Source: Arachis hypogaea
Lineage: Eukaryota; Streptophyta; Magnoliopsida; Fabales; Fabaceae
Reading direction: 5' to 3'
Length of the DNA stretch: 64,000 bases
Assembly (NCBI RefSeq): GCF_003086295.3
Contig: NC_092044.1
Span: 69,879,213-69,943,212, forward strand
Part shown: one piece after another, positions 45,610 through 56,066 of the stretch
How positions within the stretch are numbered: position 1 is the first letter of the stretch
How the letters are laid out: each line of letters begins with the position of its first letter
Position numbers and translations under genes: made by a program
Notes under the pieces: model-generated
Databases searched by the model: none
What the model was told of the DNA's origin: nothing
Seen by the model: the letters and a program-made list of their open reading frames with translations, nothing else

Positions 45610-46017
45610 AATTCTAACAACCTAACTTTTGGCACGTCATGTTGATACCAGAAAGATGAGTGTCACCAACTTACTTCCTTATTTTTAGCAACTATTTAAT
45701 GTATGAGACTATTACCTTGATAGAGTGTTATTGTGTTTAGGGGTAAATAATACAAAGAGTAGAATAACTAAACATACATGAGTAATAATACAAAGGAACA
45801 TAAGTAACAGATAAATAAACTAATAATATACATTATGTACATCAAAAGTAGCATTACACAAAAGATCTAGTCAGTAACACCTTTCTTCAGCCTCTACTAG
45901 AAAATTTGTACGAATATAATACACGACACCCCGGGGTGAGGCCCATATAAAAAGCTTATCTCTGGTGTCCTAACACAAACGAGAGGCTATACAATGTTGG
46001 TCCTAAGCTGGAGTGTC

Positions 46018-47310
46018 TGATGCGTGAGCATCTTTCCCTTATTTTTTGTTTATGTTAACTTAGAATTTAATGAGTTTTAATCTTATTTTAATGTTTGAAA
46101 CCTCTTTGGATGCTACTTCGAGTTTCTTTGGTGTTTTAATTATTTCAGGTGAAGTTCGGACAAGATTGGCAGAGTTCATATGTAAGAAAAGAGAAGAATT
46201 GGAAGCTATCCACTAGGGCGCTGAACACCAAGCCTAGCGTTTAACGTCAGCAACTCAGAACAAAAGAAGAGTTTCTACCAATTGAGGCGCTAAATGCCAA
46301 GCTTGGCGTTTAGCACCAATGATCCAGATCACACTTCATCTAAGGAGCATTTTTAGTTGGATTTAGCTTTTAATTATTCTATCCTATTTTATTTTAGTTA
46401 TTTTTAATTAGAAACAAAATATTTAAAGTTTAGAATTTATTATTTTATTTTAGTTTCAAATTAAATTAAGTTAGATATAAAAGGAAAAATTTTCTACCAT
46501 TAAAGGGGATCTTCTCACTTCCACACTTTCACATTTTCTAAACCCTAGTTTTCTCTCTGAAGCATGAGCCACTGAACCCCCTCGGTTAAGGTTAGGAGCT
46601 CTGTTTATTTCTATGGATTAAGACTATTATTGTTCTATTTTAATTAATATATTGATTTAGTTTCAGGGATTACTTTTTTTCTTCATCTTATGAATTTGGA
46701 TAGATCGGAAGAATAACCATTATTCTATATGTGTTATTGTGATTCTTGGAAGAGTTATCTCACTTGAACAACAGCTTGAAAGTAAATTCCTCCAAAATTG
46801 CTAATTAATTGGACTTAACGAGATACGTGACATATAATCATTTTATATCTGGGAAATTATGGTTTTTGTGCCTAGAAACTAGAATTTAACTTAACCCTTT
46901 AATCGAAAGTAAGTAACCAAGACATTGGCGGTTATCTAGGTTAAAGGAGACTAAATCACTAAGACATTAGGGTTTAGTCAGTGACAGTTTGCCATGAAAT
47001 AAATCTTGCATGATTAAATTTGTTGGTCAGAAAACATAATCTAGAAGAATAAACATCTCCGAAACCTTAACTGTTCTCTCCCATATATTTCACACTAATC
47101 ATACTATTTGCTTTCTTACTTTCTGAATCGTTGTTTAATGTTTTTGAACCCCAAAACACCACTTCCTACTTGCCTGACTAAGTGACTCATTCGACTATTA
47201 TTGCTCAGTCAATTAATTCTCATGGAATCAACCCTCATTCACTTGAGGTATTATTTGGTACGACCCAATGCACTTGCTGGTTCAGTTGTGGATTGCAAAA
47301 TCTGCTACCA
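46018..47310 (+). repeat. Solo LTR H with target duplication
   Basis: 1293 bp, TGATGCGTGAGC...CTGCTACCA. Flanks GTGTC (46013-46017) and ATGTC (47311-47315), one mismatch. Palindromes 46215-46320, TATA box TATAAAAG 46476-46483, U5 block CACTTGAGGTATTATTTGG with CACTTGCTGGTTCAG. No internal region. Confidence 0.85.
46215..46320 (+). repeat. Palindrome array in solo LTR H
   Basis: GGCGCTGAACACCAAGC, TAGCGTTTAACGTCAGC, GGCGCTAAATGCCAAGC and TTGGCGTTTAGCACCAA: two degenerate pairs, each pair also arranged as an inverted repeat around AAGCNTNGC. About 156 bp upstream of TATA. Confidence 0.65.
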
Positions 47311-47344
47311 ATGTCCTCAAAAGAATGTTCCTGAAATTAGTTTT

Positions 47345-47775
47345 CCATCATCGGATGACACCATTGGGCAAGTCCTCGAGAGGCTCAGCCATCCGTTGAT
47401 CACGACCCAATGATGGTAACTCCTCCTACTCAAACTCCATCTCTGGATCCTCCTCCTTGTTGTCATTTGGGATCACTACAATATCGTCAATAGCTCCAAT
47501 GGTGTTGCTGTCACTACTCACATCTCCGTTGGCGAACATAGGTCCATTCACATATATCAGAGCAGTTGCCACTCCGGGAAGCCTTAGATGGTCATCTGGC
47601 TATACGTTCAGAACTATAGGCTCTGAAGGAAAATCCCACACCGGAGGAATCACAGGAATACAATCATCAACTAGAACTAGTTTATCCCATAGGCTCAGGC
47701 ACCACCTAGTCCTATGGCTGTGTTGGATGTGGATGTTTGGGTCCACTAGGGAATGCATGTTTTGGAGCATTGGGT
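47345..47775 (-). pseudogene. Decayed ORF inside LTR of G
   Basis: Minus strand from ATG near 47773: MASPNAPKHAFPSGPKHPHP, stops, then in another frame IPVIPPVWDFPSEPIVLNV, ATALIYVNGPMFANGDVSSD, IGAIDDIVVIPNDNKEEDPE, SLGRDQRMAEPLEDLPNGVI. The even, acidic, codon-like composition and few stops suggest a former protein. I do not recognise it. If the LTR assignment is right it is an LTR-borne gene. Confidence 0.4.
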
Positions 47776-50471
47776 GAAGCCATGATATGAGGAACTCATA
47801 AGGAGCGTCAGGATCATAGAAAGGACTATCTATAAGGGGCGGTTACGTAATACATATAGTCGTATCCGAGGCTCTGTGGCTAATACGTAATAACTATGAA
47901 ACACCGGATCCTCATATATATATGGTTGGTCAAACTTGTTAAACAGGATGCCCGTCTCCATCTAAATGGGAAAGGAAAGGGTAAGAACTAGGAACTTCTT
48001 AGCAAGGTCAGGTTAATTAGTCGAGATAATCGCTTCCATCGTTATCACCAGACAGTAAAATATTACAAGAATATAGACATATAGCAATTAGAAAAATAGC
48101 AAAACAGAGCACAAACAAGGAAATACATGAAAAGAATACAAACCTAGAAAATGCATGCCAGAGAATGATGTTCACACAAGGATGATGCATGTCTATCCCT
48201 AGTGCAGGTAATGAGCTCATTTCTTGGTTACTAACCCACTCCCGGTATTACCCAGCAGCTAGTCCGAGTATGGCTTTCCAGTTAGCATACTTACTGTAAG
48301 CATCCTCTTTGTTTTAAAAATTGGCCCTTTTTTGCCAATGTATGATGAATCTAATCAACTGTAAGTATACTCTTTGTCTTATAGGGAACAAAATTTACAA
48401 CTGTGTTTTAATTTGGTGATACCTGTGCGAGAGACATTATAGTCTCACTCGGCAGGTTAAAGCTTCTAGGCTTGTATCCCTACAAACCAATCTTGAGTGG
48501 TCACACCACCATCTATTTGCCTGCCTCAACGCGGCAGATCTTTATTCATAACTTTCTCATTGTTCATTGCTGATGCTCTATGTTTTATTAACTATCTGTT
48601 TATCTGCTTTACTGCTTCATTATGTTCTTGCCTCTCATTAATGTTCTTATCATAATATTTTGTTTGTTTTCTCAATCTATTTTTACCCTTCCTTAAACAT
48701 TCTACCTCAGACTCTCCCTTTTTTCTTCATATATTCTTACCTCTCCTTAGATGTTTTATGAAAAAAATTATAAGATTCTAGGCTTAAAATTGTCTGCAGA
48801 CAGCTTTTAAAAAAGTTGTCTTTTTGCCACTTTTTAATTATATTATTGTTATTAAAACAAAATTATTAATAAAGTATTAATATCTTAATATTTTATTATT
48901 AAATTCATTTATATATATTTTTTCATAAACTTTTGAAAAATTCATTTTGACCCCCAAACTTTTTTGAAATTACACTTTAACCACCTAACTTTTGAAAATT
49001 CTACTTGACCTCCAAACTTTCCTTTAATTAACTTTCAACTCTAAAATTTTTCATATCTATATTTTGACCTCAAAACAATCAAAAAGCTACGGTTTCTTAT
49101 TCTTAAAGAAACCGAACTAACTTCATCAAAGTTCATCAAATTTTCAATTGATATTTAACTAGTTTTTCAATCTTTTTGGTAATCGATTTTTCTCAAATTT
49201 CAATTTCATATTCCAGCCACTGAATTATATCATTTTCATTATGATTCTAGCTTAATTTCATCATCAAAATAGGGTTGGACAGTTCAATTTTTCTTAGTAG
49301 CACTTTGGAACCAAATTGTTTAGCTCAAAAATCACAATGTTTCATCAATAATCAAGCAATTACATGCCAAATTTCAAGCACAAACCAATAGTCCAGCAAT
49401 CACACAACATGAACACAATTCATCAAGAAAAATTTTGCCAAACCCTACCCCTTTGCTGCTACCTCCAACCGGCTGCACCAAGAAAACTTCCTAGTTCAAT
49501 TCACTTTTTCAGCAAGTTTTCAATCAAAAACAACTTAAAAACCCTTGAAGCACAACTGACCGAACCTTCAACAGTAGGGTAAGTAGGATTTTCTCACCTT
49601 AATCTTATTGGAAATAGAGATTTCTTGGCTCACAAGCCAACTAGACAAGAGATTTAAGGAGAAACATAAAAAACACTAGTTTTAAGCATAGCTCTCATAG
49701 TCGAACTGAACATGGAGAAGGAGCAGCTACCATACCTAATATTGTTCCAAGAAAAGTGGTATAGATTTTAAGAGGAAGAAAAGAGGATCACTTTAATCGA
49801 TTTAGAATTTGATTTTAGTTTTGGTGAGGAAGAAACCATGCTTGGAAGCATGCATGGTCATGGAGGTTTCACCATGTTTTTCTTTCTTATTTTCGGTTGA
49901 CGAAGAAAGGGAGAGCAGCTGGTGGTGTCACTTAATGAGAGGCAGGCCATGGCTTCAAATGCTTAGTCACCTAAACTATTGGCAAAAATATCTCAGAAGG
50001 ATAATTACTAAAGCTAGATGTATTATGACATAAATGACAACACATCTAGAGATAACCATATGAGCACTAGTACAAATGACACTAGTAACATGATAATAAT
50101 GAAAATATAAGATATATAATGAAGCATTAGTATAACTAAGTTCATTAGAAAGTGCTAGCATTAACCTACACCAATATATTCTGAGCTTGGTTATTATATT
50201 ATTAAACTTATCTTTTGTTTTAACTAAAGTAGTTTAAATAATAATATAATAATATTGTCGAAGGTAAAATAATAATATAATAATAATATTATATTATTAT
50301 TTCTTTTCTTTCACTATTCAAGTTCGACTCGTTAAACTGAGTCTAACCACGGAAATCAGAATTTTGAAATTCCTAGCCGAAGTAGCTCAAAAATTAGGTT
50401 TTTCGCGACTAAGTCGACGAGCTTAGCTTAGTAGAGGTGCTTGCTTATTGATGATGCAATGATGATGTAGA

Positions 50472-50938
50472 TTGAGGTGCTTAATGATGCAATGGAAGTG
50501 CTTGGTGGTGCTTGCTTCATTGAACTTCTGGAAAAACTCCATTTCTTCAGGAAAAAGTCTCGTCTTTCTGAGAACTAAGGCAATACAAAAACTACCACAG
50601 AAGTTAAAAGATTCCAGTAGTTTCCAAATCTCTTGTACCATTAGGGATGTAAATATTGGAAAAGCTATTTGTGATTTAGGGGCTAGCAATAATTTGATGC
50701 TACTGCCAATAATGAGGAGGCTACAAATTGAGAAAGTGAAGCCAACAAGAATTTCATTACAACTAGCTGACCAATCAATGAAGTTTTCACATGGGATAGT
50801 GAAAAACAGAGTGTTCGAGGTCGAAAAGTTCATTTCCTCGGCTGAATTTGCAATCCTCGACATGGAAGAAGATGAGAATGCCTCCATCATCTTAGAACAA
50901 CCATTTTTAGCCACTGGACAAGCACTTATAGATGTCTA
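50472..50938 (+). pseudogene. Athila-like protease of element I
   Basis: After a frame-shifted start the sequence reads QKLPQKLKDSSSFQISCTI, GKAICDLGASNNLMLLPIM (active site D-L-G-A), ISLQLADQSMKFSHGIVKN, EFAILDMEEDENASIILEQP and FLATGQALIDV, then a stop. This is the aspartic protease region that follows gag. A second frame, 50961-51194, continues with an acidic segment (DPLQNMDIETDEDGELND) that in complete elements links protease to RT. No RT follows. Confidence 0.8.
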
Positions 50939-51240
50939 AAAGGGTGAGCAAACACAAAGGGTGCATGAGGAGAAAATGGTCTTTAATGTTTTCAAAGCCA
51001 TGCAACACCCTAGTGAATCAGAGAGCTGCATAAAGATTAACATAATTGACTCCCTAGTCCAAGAGATTGTGGACAAGGGAGCCCTTGAAGATCCTCTACA
51101 AAATATGGACATTGAAACAGACGAGGATGGAGAGTTGAATGATGCACACTCATTTGAGTATGGCATTGGAGAAAGATGCCATCAGACAACCTGATTTCCA
51201 AACTAGAAGAAGCCTACATCAAGCTAGGGACGTTAAAAGA

Positions 51241-51260
51241 GCACTATTGGGAGGCAACCT
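51241..51260 (+). promoter_or_regulatory. GGGAGGCAACC hairpin after protease of I
   Basis: GCACTATTGGGAGGCAACCT, nearly identical to the site in C including the upstream TTAAAAGAGC/TTAAAGAAGC context. One mismatch in the stem. Confidence 0.55.
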
Positions 51261-51439
51261 AACCAGATTAGTGTGATTCATTTTTTTTTTCATTTAAGCA
51301 TTACATAATTGCATTCTTCTTCTTCTTCTTTGTTCTTTTGCATTTTTCTTTCATTTTTGTCTTTTTGGTTTACGTTGATTTTCAAAGTTTTTCAAAAAAA
51401 AAAGGGGTAAGTGTGAAGCCCATAGCCAATAAAGGGAGC

Positions 51440-51630
51440 CGGGCTACACATATGGACGCCCAACGCCCATGCAAGGGGAAGCTCCCAAGGAGCAAAATCA
51501 AGGGTGGCACCCAGCTCCCAGTTTCTAAGCCCAGCGCCAGGTGCTTAAGCCGAGTGCCCTTGATTGCTCCTTGAAGGGAAATGCCCAACTCCATAACTTG
51601 GCGCCTACCGCCAATCATACCCAAGTCCAT
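51440..51630 (+). repeat. Internal palindromic region of element I
   Basis: Short paired motifs: GGACGCCCAACGCCC, GGAAGCTCCCAAGGAGC, GGCACCCAGCTCCC, GCCCAGCGCC and TTGGCGCCTACCGCCAA. Weaker than in C but in the same place, between the protease and ORF2. Confidence 0.5.
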
Positions 51631-51754
51631 CACGCATCCTCTTCAAAAAGATTTTTAATCTTTATTTTTTAAACTATTATTTTCTATTCTTGAATGTCTA
51701 CTTAGTAAAAAAATTTTTAAAAATCATCACATATATAGTTACTATTTGCTTTTA

Positions 51755-52098
51755 GAGAAAATGATAAATCGATCCCTAACTTTTTGGTCTGCGGACATTT
51801 AAGTCCCTGAAGATTTAAAAATACATTTAAGTTTTGACCTCTTCAAAATCTGGACACATCGATCCCAATGTCTAATTTATTCCATTTTAAAACTCTTTGA
51901 CGTGTGAATCCGTATCAACCAGGTCAGTACAACGGGAGTCATGTTTGATTTTTTTATTAGGTCTGACAGACCCAAGTGAACATGGGGGATCGATATGTCC
52001 ACGTTTTGAAAAGGTCAGTGACTTAAATGTATTTTCAAATCCTCAAGGACATAAATGTCCACAGATCAAAAGGTCAAATACCTATTTGTCATTTTCCC
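51755..52098. mobile_element. MITE with long TIRs and 9-bp target duplication (Mutator-like)
   Basis: 344 bp. Ends GAGAAAATGATAAATCG and, inverted, GGGAAAATGACAAATAG; the inverted repeat extends about 80 bp (both arms contain GGACATTTAAGTCC or GGACATTTATGTCC). Flanked on both sides by TTGCTTTTA (51746-51754 and 52099-52107), a perfect 9-bp duplication, which is typical of Mutator-like elements. No coding capacity. Confidence 0.85.
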
Positions 52099-52529
52099 TT
52101 GCTTTTAACATCTTCACAATAAACTATTTTGTCTAATGATATTAAACATGTATGACATAACACTTCAATCACACACCTAGTATGCTAGTTCTGTTCATTC
52201 ACATGCATGAAAGCTTGCATTAGCACGTTACCTCTGCACACTTTATTTTTCAACTTTCAATAGTTTGAATATTGGCATATAGTTTTTGTTTTGCACTTAT
52301 TCCTTCTGCACATATGCACACCACACATCCCACCGAGCATTCATAACCATGCAATTCACACTCCATTTCGCCAAACATTTACATGCATCTATTCATTCAT
52401 CACATAGCATAAACATATTCAAACATTCTCTTCTTTCTTCACTTGAATTATATTCCTTTCATACTAACAAACTTTAAGTTTGGTGTTATGGTTGTGCTTT
52501 GTACTACTGTAAATGTTAAAACACTCATA

Positions 52530-53720
52530 ATGCCTCTGTTCAAAAAGAAAAAGGGGAAGGAGCTGGCTACTCCATCTTTTGACATAACCCAATTCCAAAC
52601 CCAATTACATGAGAATCAATATAAAACATGGGTAAAAGAGAAGGCCATAATTTCAGATGTGAAGGTTGACTTGAAACCGAACGAATATCCAATCATTCAA
52701 GTCAAAATCTCTTGACGAAAGTGGAGGGTCTTGGTAAGCCTACCAAGGAATATGTTCCTTACCTTGGTCCACGAGTTCTATGATAATGCATGGGTGAGCC
52801 ATGAAGAGGAGGCTCAAGAACCTGAGGAACCAACTTTCTTGAGCTATGTCTGTGGCCAACCCATTGACTATAGGCCTCGGAATATCCAAAGGGTTTTCCA
52901 CCTTCCTCCTCTACTTTGTTATTCCGACCAAATGTATTATGAGTATGCCATAAGGGTGATGATTAATAGAAGGGAGCAAGATGTTCTCCATGACATCTAT
53001 GTTCGTGGGACATAGTGGAAGCTTGATGCAAGGGGGATGTCGAACCAATTAAAAAGATCGGGCCTCATTCCTATCATTAAGGGATAGTTGGATTTTATCC
53101 AACATTCACTTGTCCTTACCTTCAATCACTCTGAGGTGATAGTAAACCGAGCCATCTTAATCCACTTTATCATGATTGGGAAAGAGATTAGAGTAGAAAA
53201 CTTCATTCCCCTGCATATAAAAGCCATGGCCCAAAGCTCCGATTTAAGGTCAAGGCTCGGATTCCTGGGCCTCGTCTATTGTCTTTATGAGGCTGGTGGG
53301 ATGTCTATTGAGCAACATAACCCATCAAAATTGCAAGGCCCATCACTTTAGCATAATCGAAAGAAAAGTAAGAAGATACCACAATGAAGGACAGGAAGAA
53401 GAGCCACAACAATAGCCTCCTCCTCCTCTTGCACCAAGGCCTCAAGCGGGACCCAGTCAATCTCAAGCCCAAGGGATTAACGTGGAGAAGTTCTCTCTAG
53501 AATTCCAATAATTTTGATTGGATATGATAGATAGAACGACCTATATTTGTGCTGTCATCTAGTCTTCACACCACAAGTTCTTCCTTTTTAGCATCTGCAT
53601 CAAGTGTGGGAACAAAACAAAAGAGAAGAAGAAGCTCAAAGGCCACGGGAGGAGAATCAATCAAGACAAAGATGGTGTCCTAGAAACACGAATGGAGCAA
53701 TTGAGACTGAAATGATAATG
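52530..53720 (+). pseudogene. ORF2 of element I
   Basis: ATG 52530: MPLFKKKKGKELATPSFDI, then a stop at 52713-52715, VSLPRNMFLTLVHEFYDNAW, YVCGQPIDYRPRNIQRVFHL, VMINRREQDVLHDIYVRGT, a stop at 53013-53015, a stop near 53086, DFIQHSLVLTFNHSEVIVNR, KAMAQSSDLRSRLG and a shifted tail. It lines up with ORF2 of element C (EFYANAWITR, LDFSPENVRLAFNLP, DQRLDQVLRDICVEGA, LEFIQRSIIP). The stops fit former Arg, Gln and Trp codons. The tail near 53600-53720 is basic and Gln-rich. Confidence 0.75.
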
Positions 53721-54398
53721 AATGATGAACTTGGTAAAGTAATCATGTTTATGGTGGTTAGCTTTTCTTTCATTTGCTTTTTCTTTTATTTTGTCTTTGT
53801 TTTCTTTTTCCTTTTTTTTCTTTTATAAATCATGTTTCTTTTTCTTTGTTTTCCTTCGAGCTTACAACTTGTACTTATTCTCTACCACTCTATTGATGTA
53901 AAGAGAGTAGTTTTTAATGAAAAGAATAAATAATAAACAAGGAAGTTCAATTGAAACATGGTGGTTATCAATAGTATGATTATATTTCATAGACCTAAAT
54001 TATTTAAACGAATCTTAAGAAAAAGGGAGATAGAATCTCCAAAAACAAAAGTTTGGAGACAAAAGTTTAGTTATCACTCGATAACTTGGGCTAACTGCGC
54101 CAAGATTATCAGTTGAAAACCCACTAAGAGCTATTTTAAGACAAAGTACTTAGAGTCAAGAACTTCAAACATCTTTTCTCGATTAAATTGCCAAGTAAAC
54201 GACTTCAAGGATCATACTATTCGAAAAAGATTCTCTTAATAGAATCAGGAATTTAGATTTTGAACATTCTTGATTCCAAAATATGCAAGGCTCATTAAGA
54301 TAAAAGAATTTCATTTATAATCAGAGAGATCATTGCAAACCCCATTGGGGCTTAGAATTTATAAACTCTTTTTTTCTTTAAGATAAACTCTATTTTTT
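53721..54398 (+). other. 3' UTR of element I
   Basis: Non-coding, with a T-rich run (53750-53860). Loosely similar in plan to the 3' UTR of C (CTAAGAG...CAAAGTACTTAGAG...) but diverged. Confidence 0.55.
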
Positions 54399-54435
54399 TT
54401 GCTTGAGGACACGCAAAGTTTTAAGTTTAGTATTG
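54399..54435 (+). promoter_or_regulatory. Hairpin-box module at I 3' LTR
   Basis: TTGCTTG, loop AGGA, CACGCAA (54399-54416; one mismatch), gap of 3, TTTAAGTTTAGTATTG (54420-54435) touching the LTR. Confidence 0.65.
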
Positions 54436-56066
54436 TGATGCCTAGGCATCGTTAGTAGTTTTTAGGTTTAATTTTAATTTATTTTCTTAGAGTTAAATCA
54501 AAGTTCATAAGTTTTTAGCAAAGTTTTGATGACTAATCATATGTTTGGAGTTATTTCAAAATGATTGTGTTTTCAGGATGAAATTAAGCAAATCAGGATT
54601 AAATTTAGAAGAAAATACAAGTGCACTTTAAAAGAAGCTCGCACCAAGCTTCATGAGGCCAAAGTCTAATGCCTAATCTCAAAGTTGGTCGCCCAAACTC
54701 CAAAGCTTAGTGCCCAGGACTGGCACCTGCGCCCCTGCTCCAAGCTAGGTGCCCAACCTACCTCCAAGTCCAACTCCAGGGAAATGGTGGCCAGCACCCT
54801 TATCCCAATCACAGTGCCCAATTTGGGCACCCAACTCCACCACCATCAAGCCTAGCACCTTCGTGAGTGGGAGGAAGCAAAAATGGGCTAATGCCTCTAA
54901 GAAGTGGCGCCTAGCGCCACCAAAATTCCAAGTACTGGGCACCTAGCTCCTAAATCTGGAGCCCGGCTCCAAGTGCATGTTCAACTTGCAGTGATTGAGA
55001 ATGCTTCAAAGCCCAATCCCAATTCAAGGAGCCAAGCGCCAAGACCAAATTCAACTCCCAGGAAGATATAAATTCAATTCAAGATTCAAGATTTAAATGA
55101 TTAGTTAGCAACAACTTCTTCTAAAAAGATAAGATTTGGTTGTTAGGATTTAGATTAGGTTAGATGTAAATTTGAATAAGTTGTTATGTTTCTCTTCGGA
55201 AGATAAGGTTAGTTTTTGAATTTCAATTAGTTAGGAAGTTAGAGTATAAATAAGTGAACAAGGTTCAAAGAAAATATCAATTAATTTGATAGATCTTGGA
55301 GTTTATAGATCAAGAAACTCTTTAGTCTTAGGTTATTTTCTTTTCTACCATAAGTAACTAAACCTCATGTTGTTAAAGGTTAGGAGCTCTGTTTGATTTT
55401 ATGGATTAGTAATGCAAGTGTTTTCTTTATTTTGATTCATACTTTTCTACTTTTTCAAGATTGAGTTTTCGTTCTTCATCATTAATGGCTAGAAGTATTG
55501 AAAAATATTCTAATTTTGTCTTGGATTCTGTTCTTACTTTGGAAAATTTAATATCAGAATTGAAGCTCTTTCTCATAATTTTTAACTTGACTAGAAATAG
55601 TATTTTGAAAGTTGTGTGGCTTTAAATTGAAACCATTCTTAACTCTTCTCTTAATTAGTTGACCAAGAAATTGGTGATTAATTAAGTTAAGAGAAATTAT
55701 ATTGCCAAGAAATTGGAATTTAATTATAATGATTTGCTGTGAAAAGATTTTTTGCATGAGTCAAAGTAGAAAAATACAAGTATTGCTCTTTCTAAGAATT
55801 AAACATATCCGAAGCCTTTAACATCCATATTCTTGATTACTTCTCCAAAGTTTCTAAGCTTTCTCTCATTCACAATCAACAATCTTCTTTACTGTTCTTG
55901 CTTCTACTTCACAATCCAAATTTCTCTTGCCAAAGTTTGATTGATCTAATTAGAGATTCATTAGACGTTACTTGCCTCAATTTGTTAATCCTCATGGGAA
56001 CGATATCCACTCACTGTGGTATTACTTGAAGCAATTTGGTGCACTTGCCAATTTACGGGCATATCA
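54436..56066 (+). repeat. 3' LTR of element I
   Basis: About 1631 bp, TGATGCCTAGGC...GGGCATATCA. Palindromic region 54635-55060, TATA box TATAAATA 55245-55252, U5 block CTCACTGTGGTATTACTTG with TGCACTTGCC near 56040. End position inferred from TG...CA. Confidence 0.75.
54635..55060 (+). repeat. Palindromic region in I LTR
   Basis: GTGGCGCCTAGCGCCAC (about 54903-54919) is a perfect palindrome around one central base pair set. Others (GGAGCCCGGCTCC near 54959, GGAGCCAAGCGCC near 55019, GGGCACCCAACTCC) are weaker. About 185 bp upstream of TATA. Confidence 0.65.

Larger units (their letters stand above)
44032..50430 (-). mobile_element. Element G: chromovirus-type gypsy fragment (Tekay/Del-like)
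   Basis: Minus strand: a long LTR (about 50430 to 45614, with solo LTR H inside), primer site TGGTATCAGAGC, gag, and the end of the protease, where LTR F cuts it. The tRNA-Met-type primer site and the gag/protease sequence fit chromoviruses; the long LTR of about 3.5 kb fits the Tekay/Del group. RT and the rest are not in the window. The right boundary is approximate. Confidence 0.65.
45614..50430 (-). repeat. Long 5' LTR of G, interrupted by H
   Basis: From the primer site to about 50430, where minus-strand GACTTAGTCGCGAAAAACC, typical of the start of such LTRs, appears. Without H it is about 3.5 kb. A/T-rich, with a run of TAATAATAT palindromes (50230-50300). A decayed ORF-like stretch lies at 47345-47775. 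Right end uncertain by tens of bases; no target duplication identified. Confidence 0.5.
50431..56066 (+). mobile_element. Element I: protease-ORF2 element lacking RT, 5' truncated
   Basis: Protease, GGGAGGCAACC hairpin, palindromic region, ORF2, 3' UTR, hairpin-box, 3' LTR. The layout is that of C but sequence and LTR family differ (LTR starts TGATGCCTAGGC). Gag and the 5' LTR are lost at the junction with G. A MITE sits between protease and ORF2. Confidence 0.8.
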
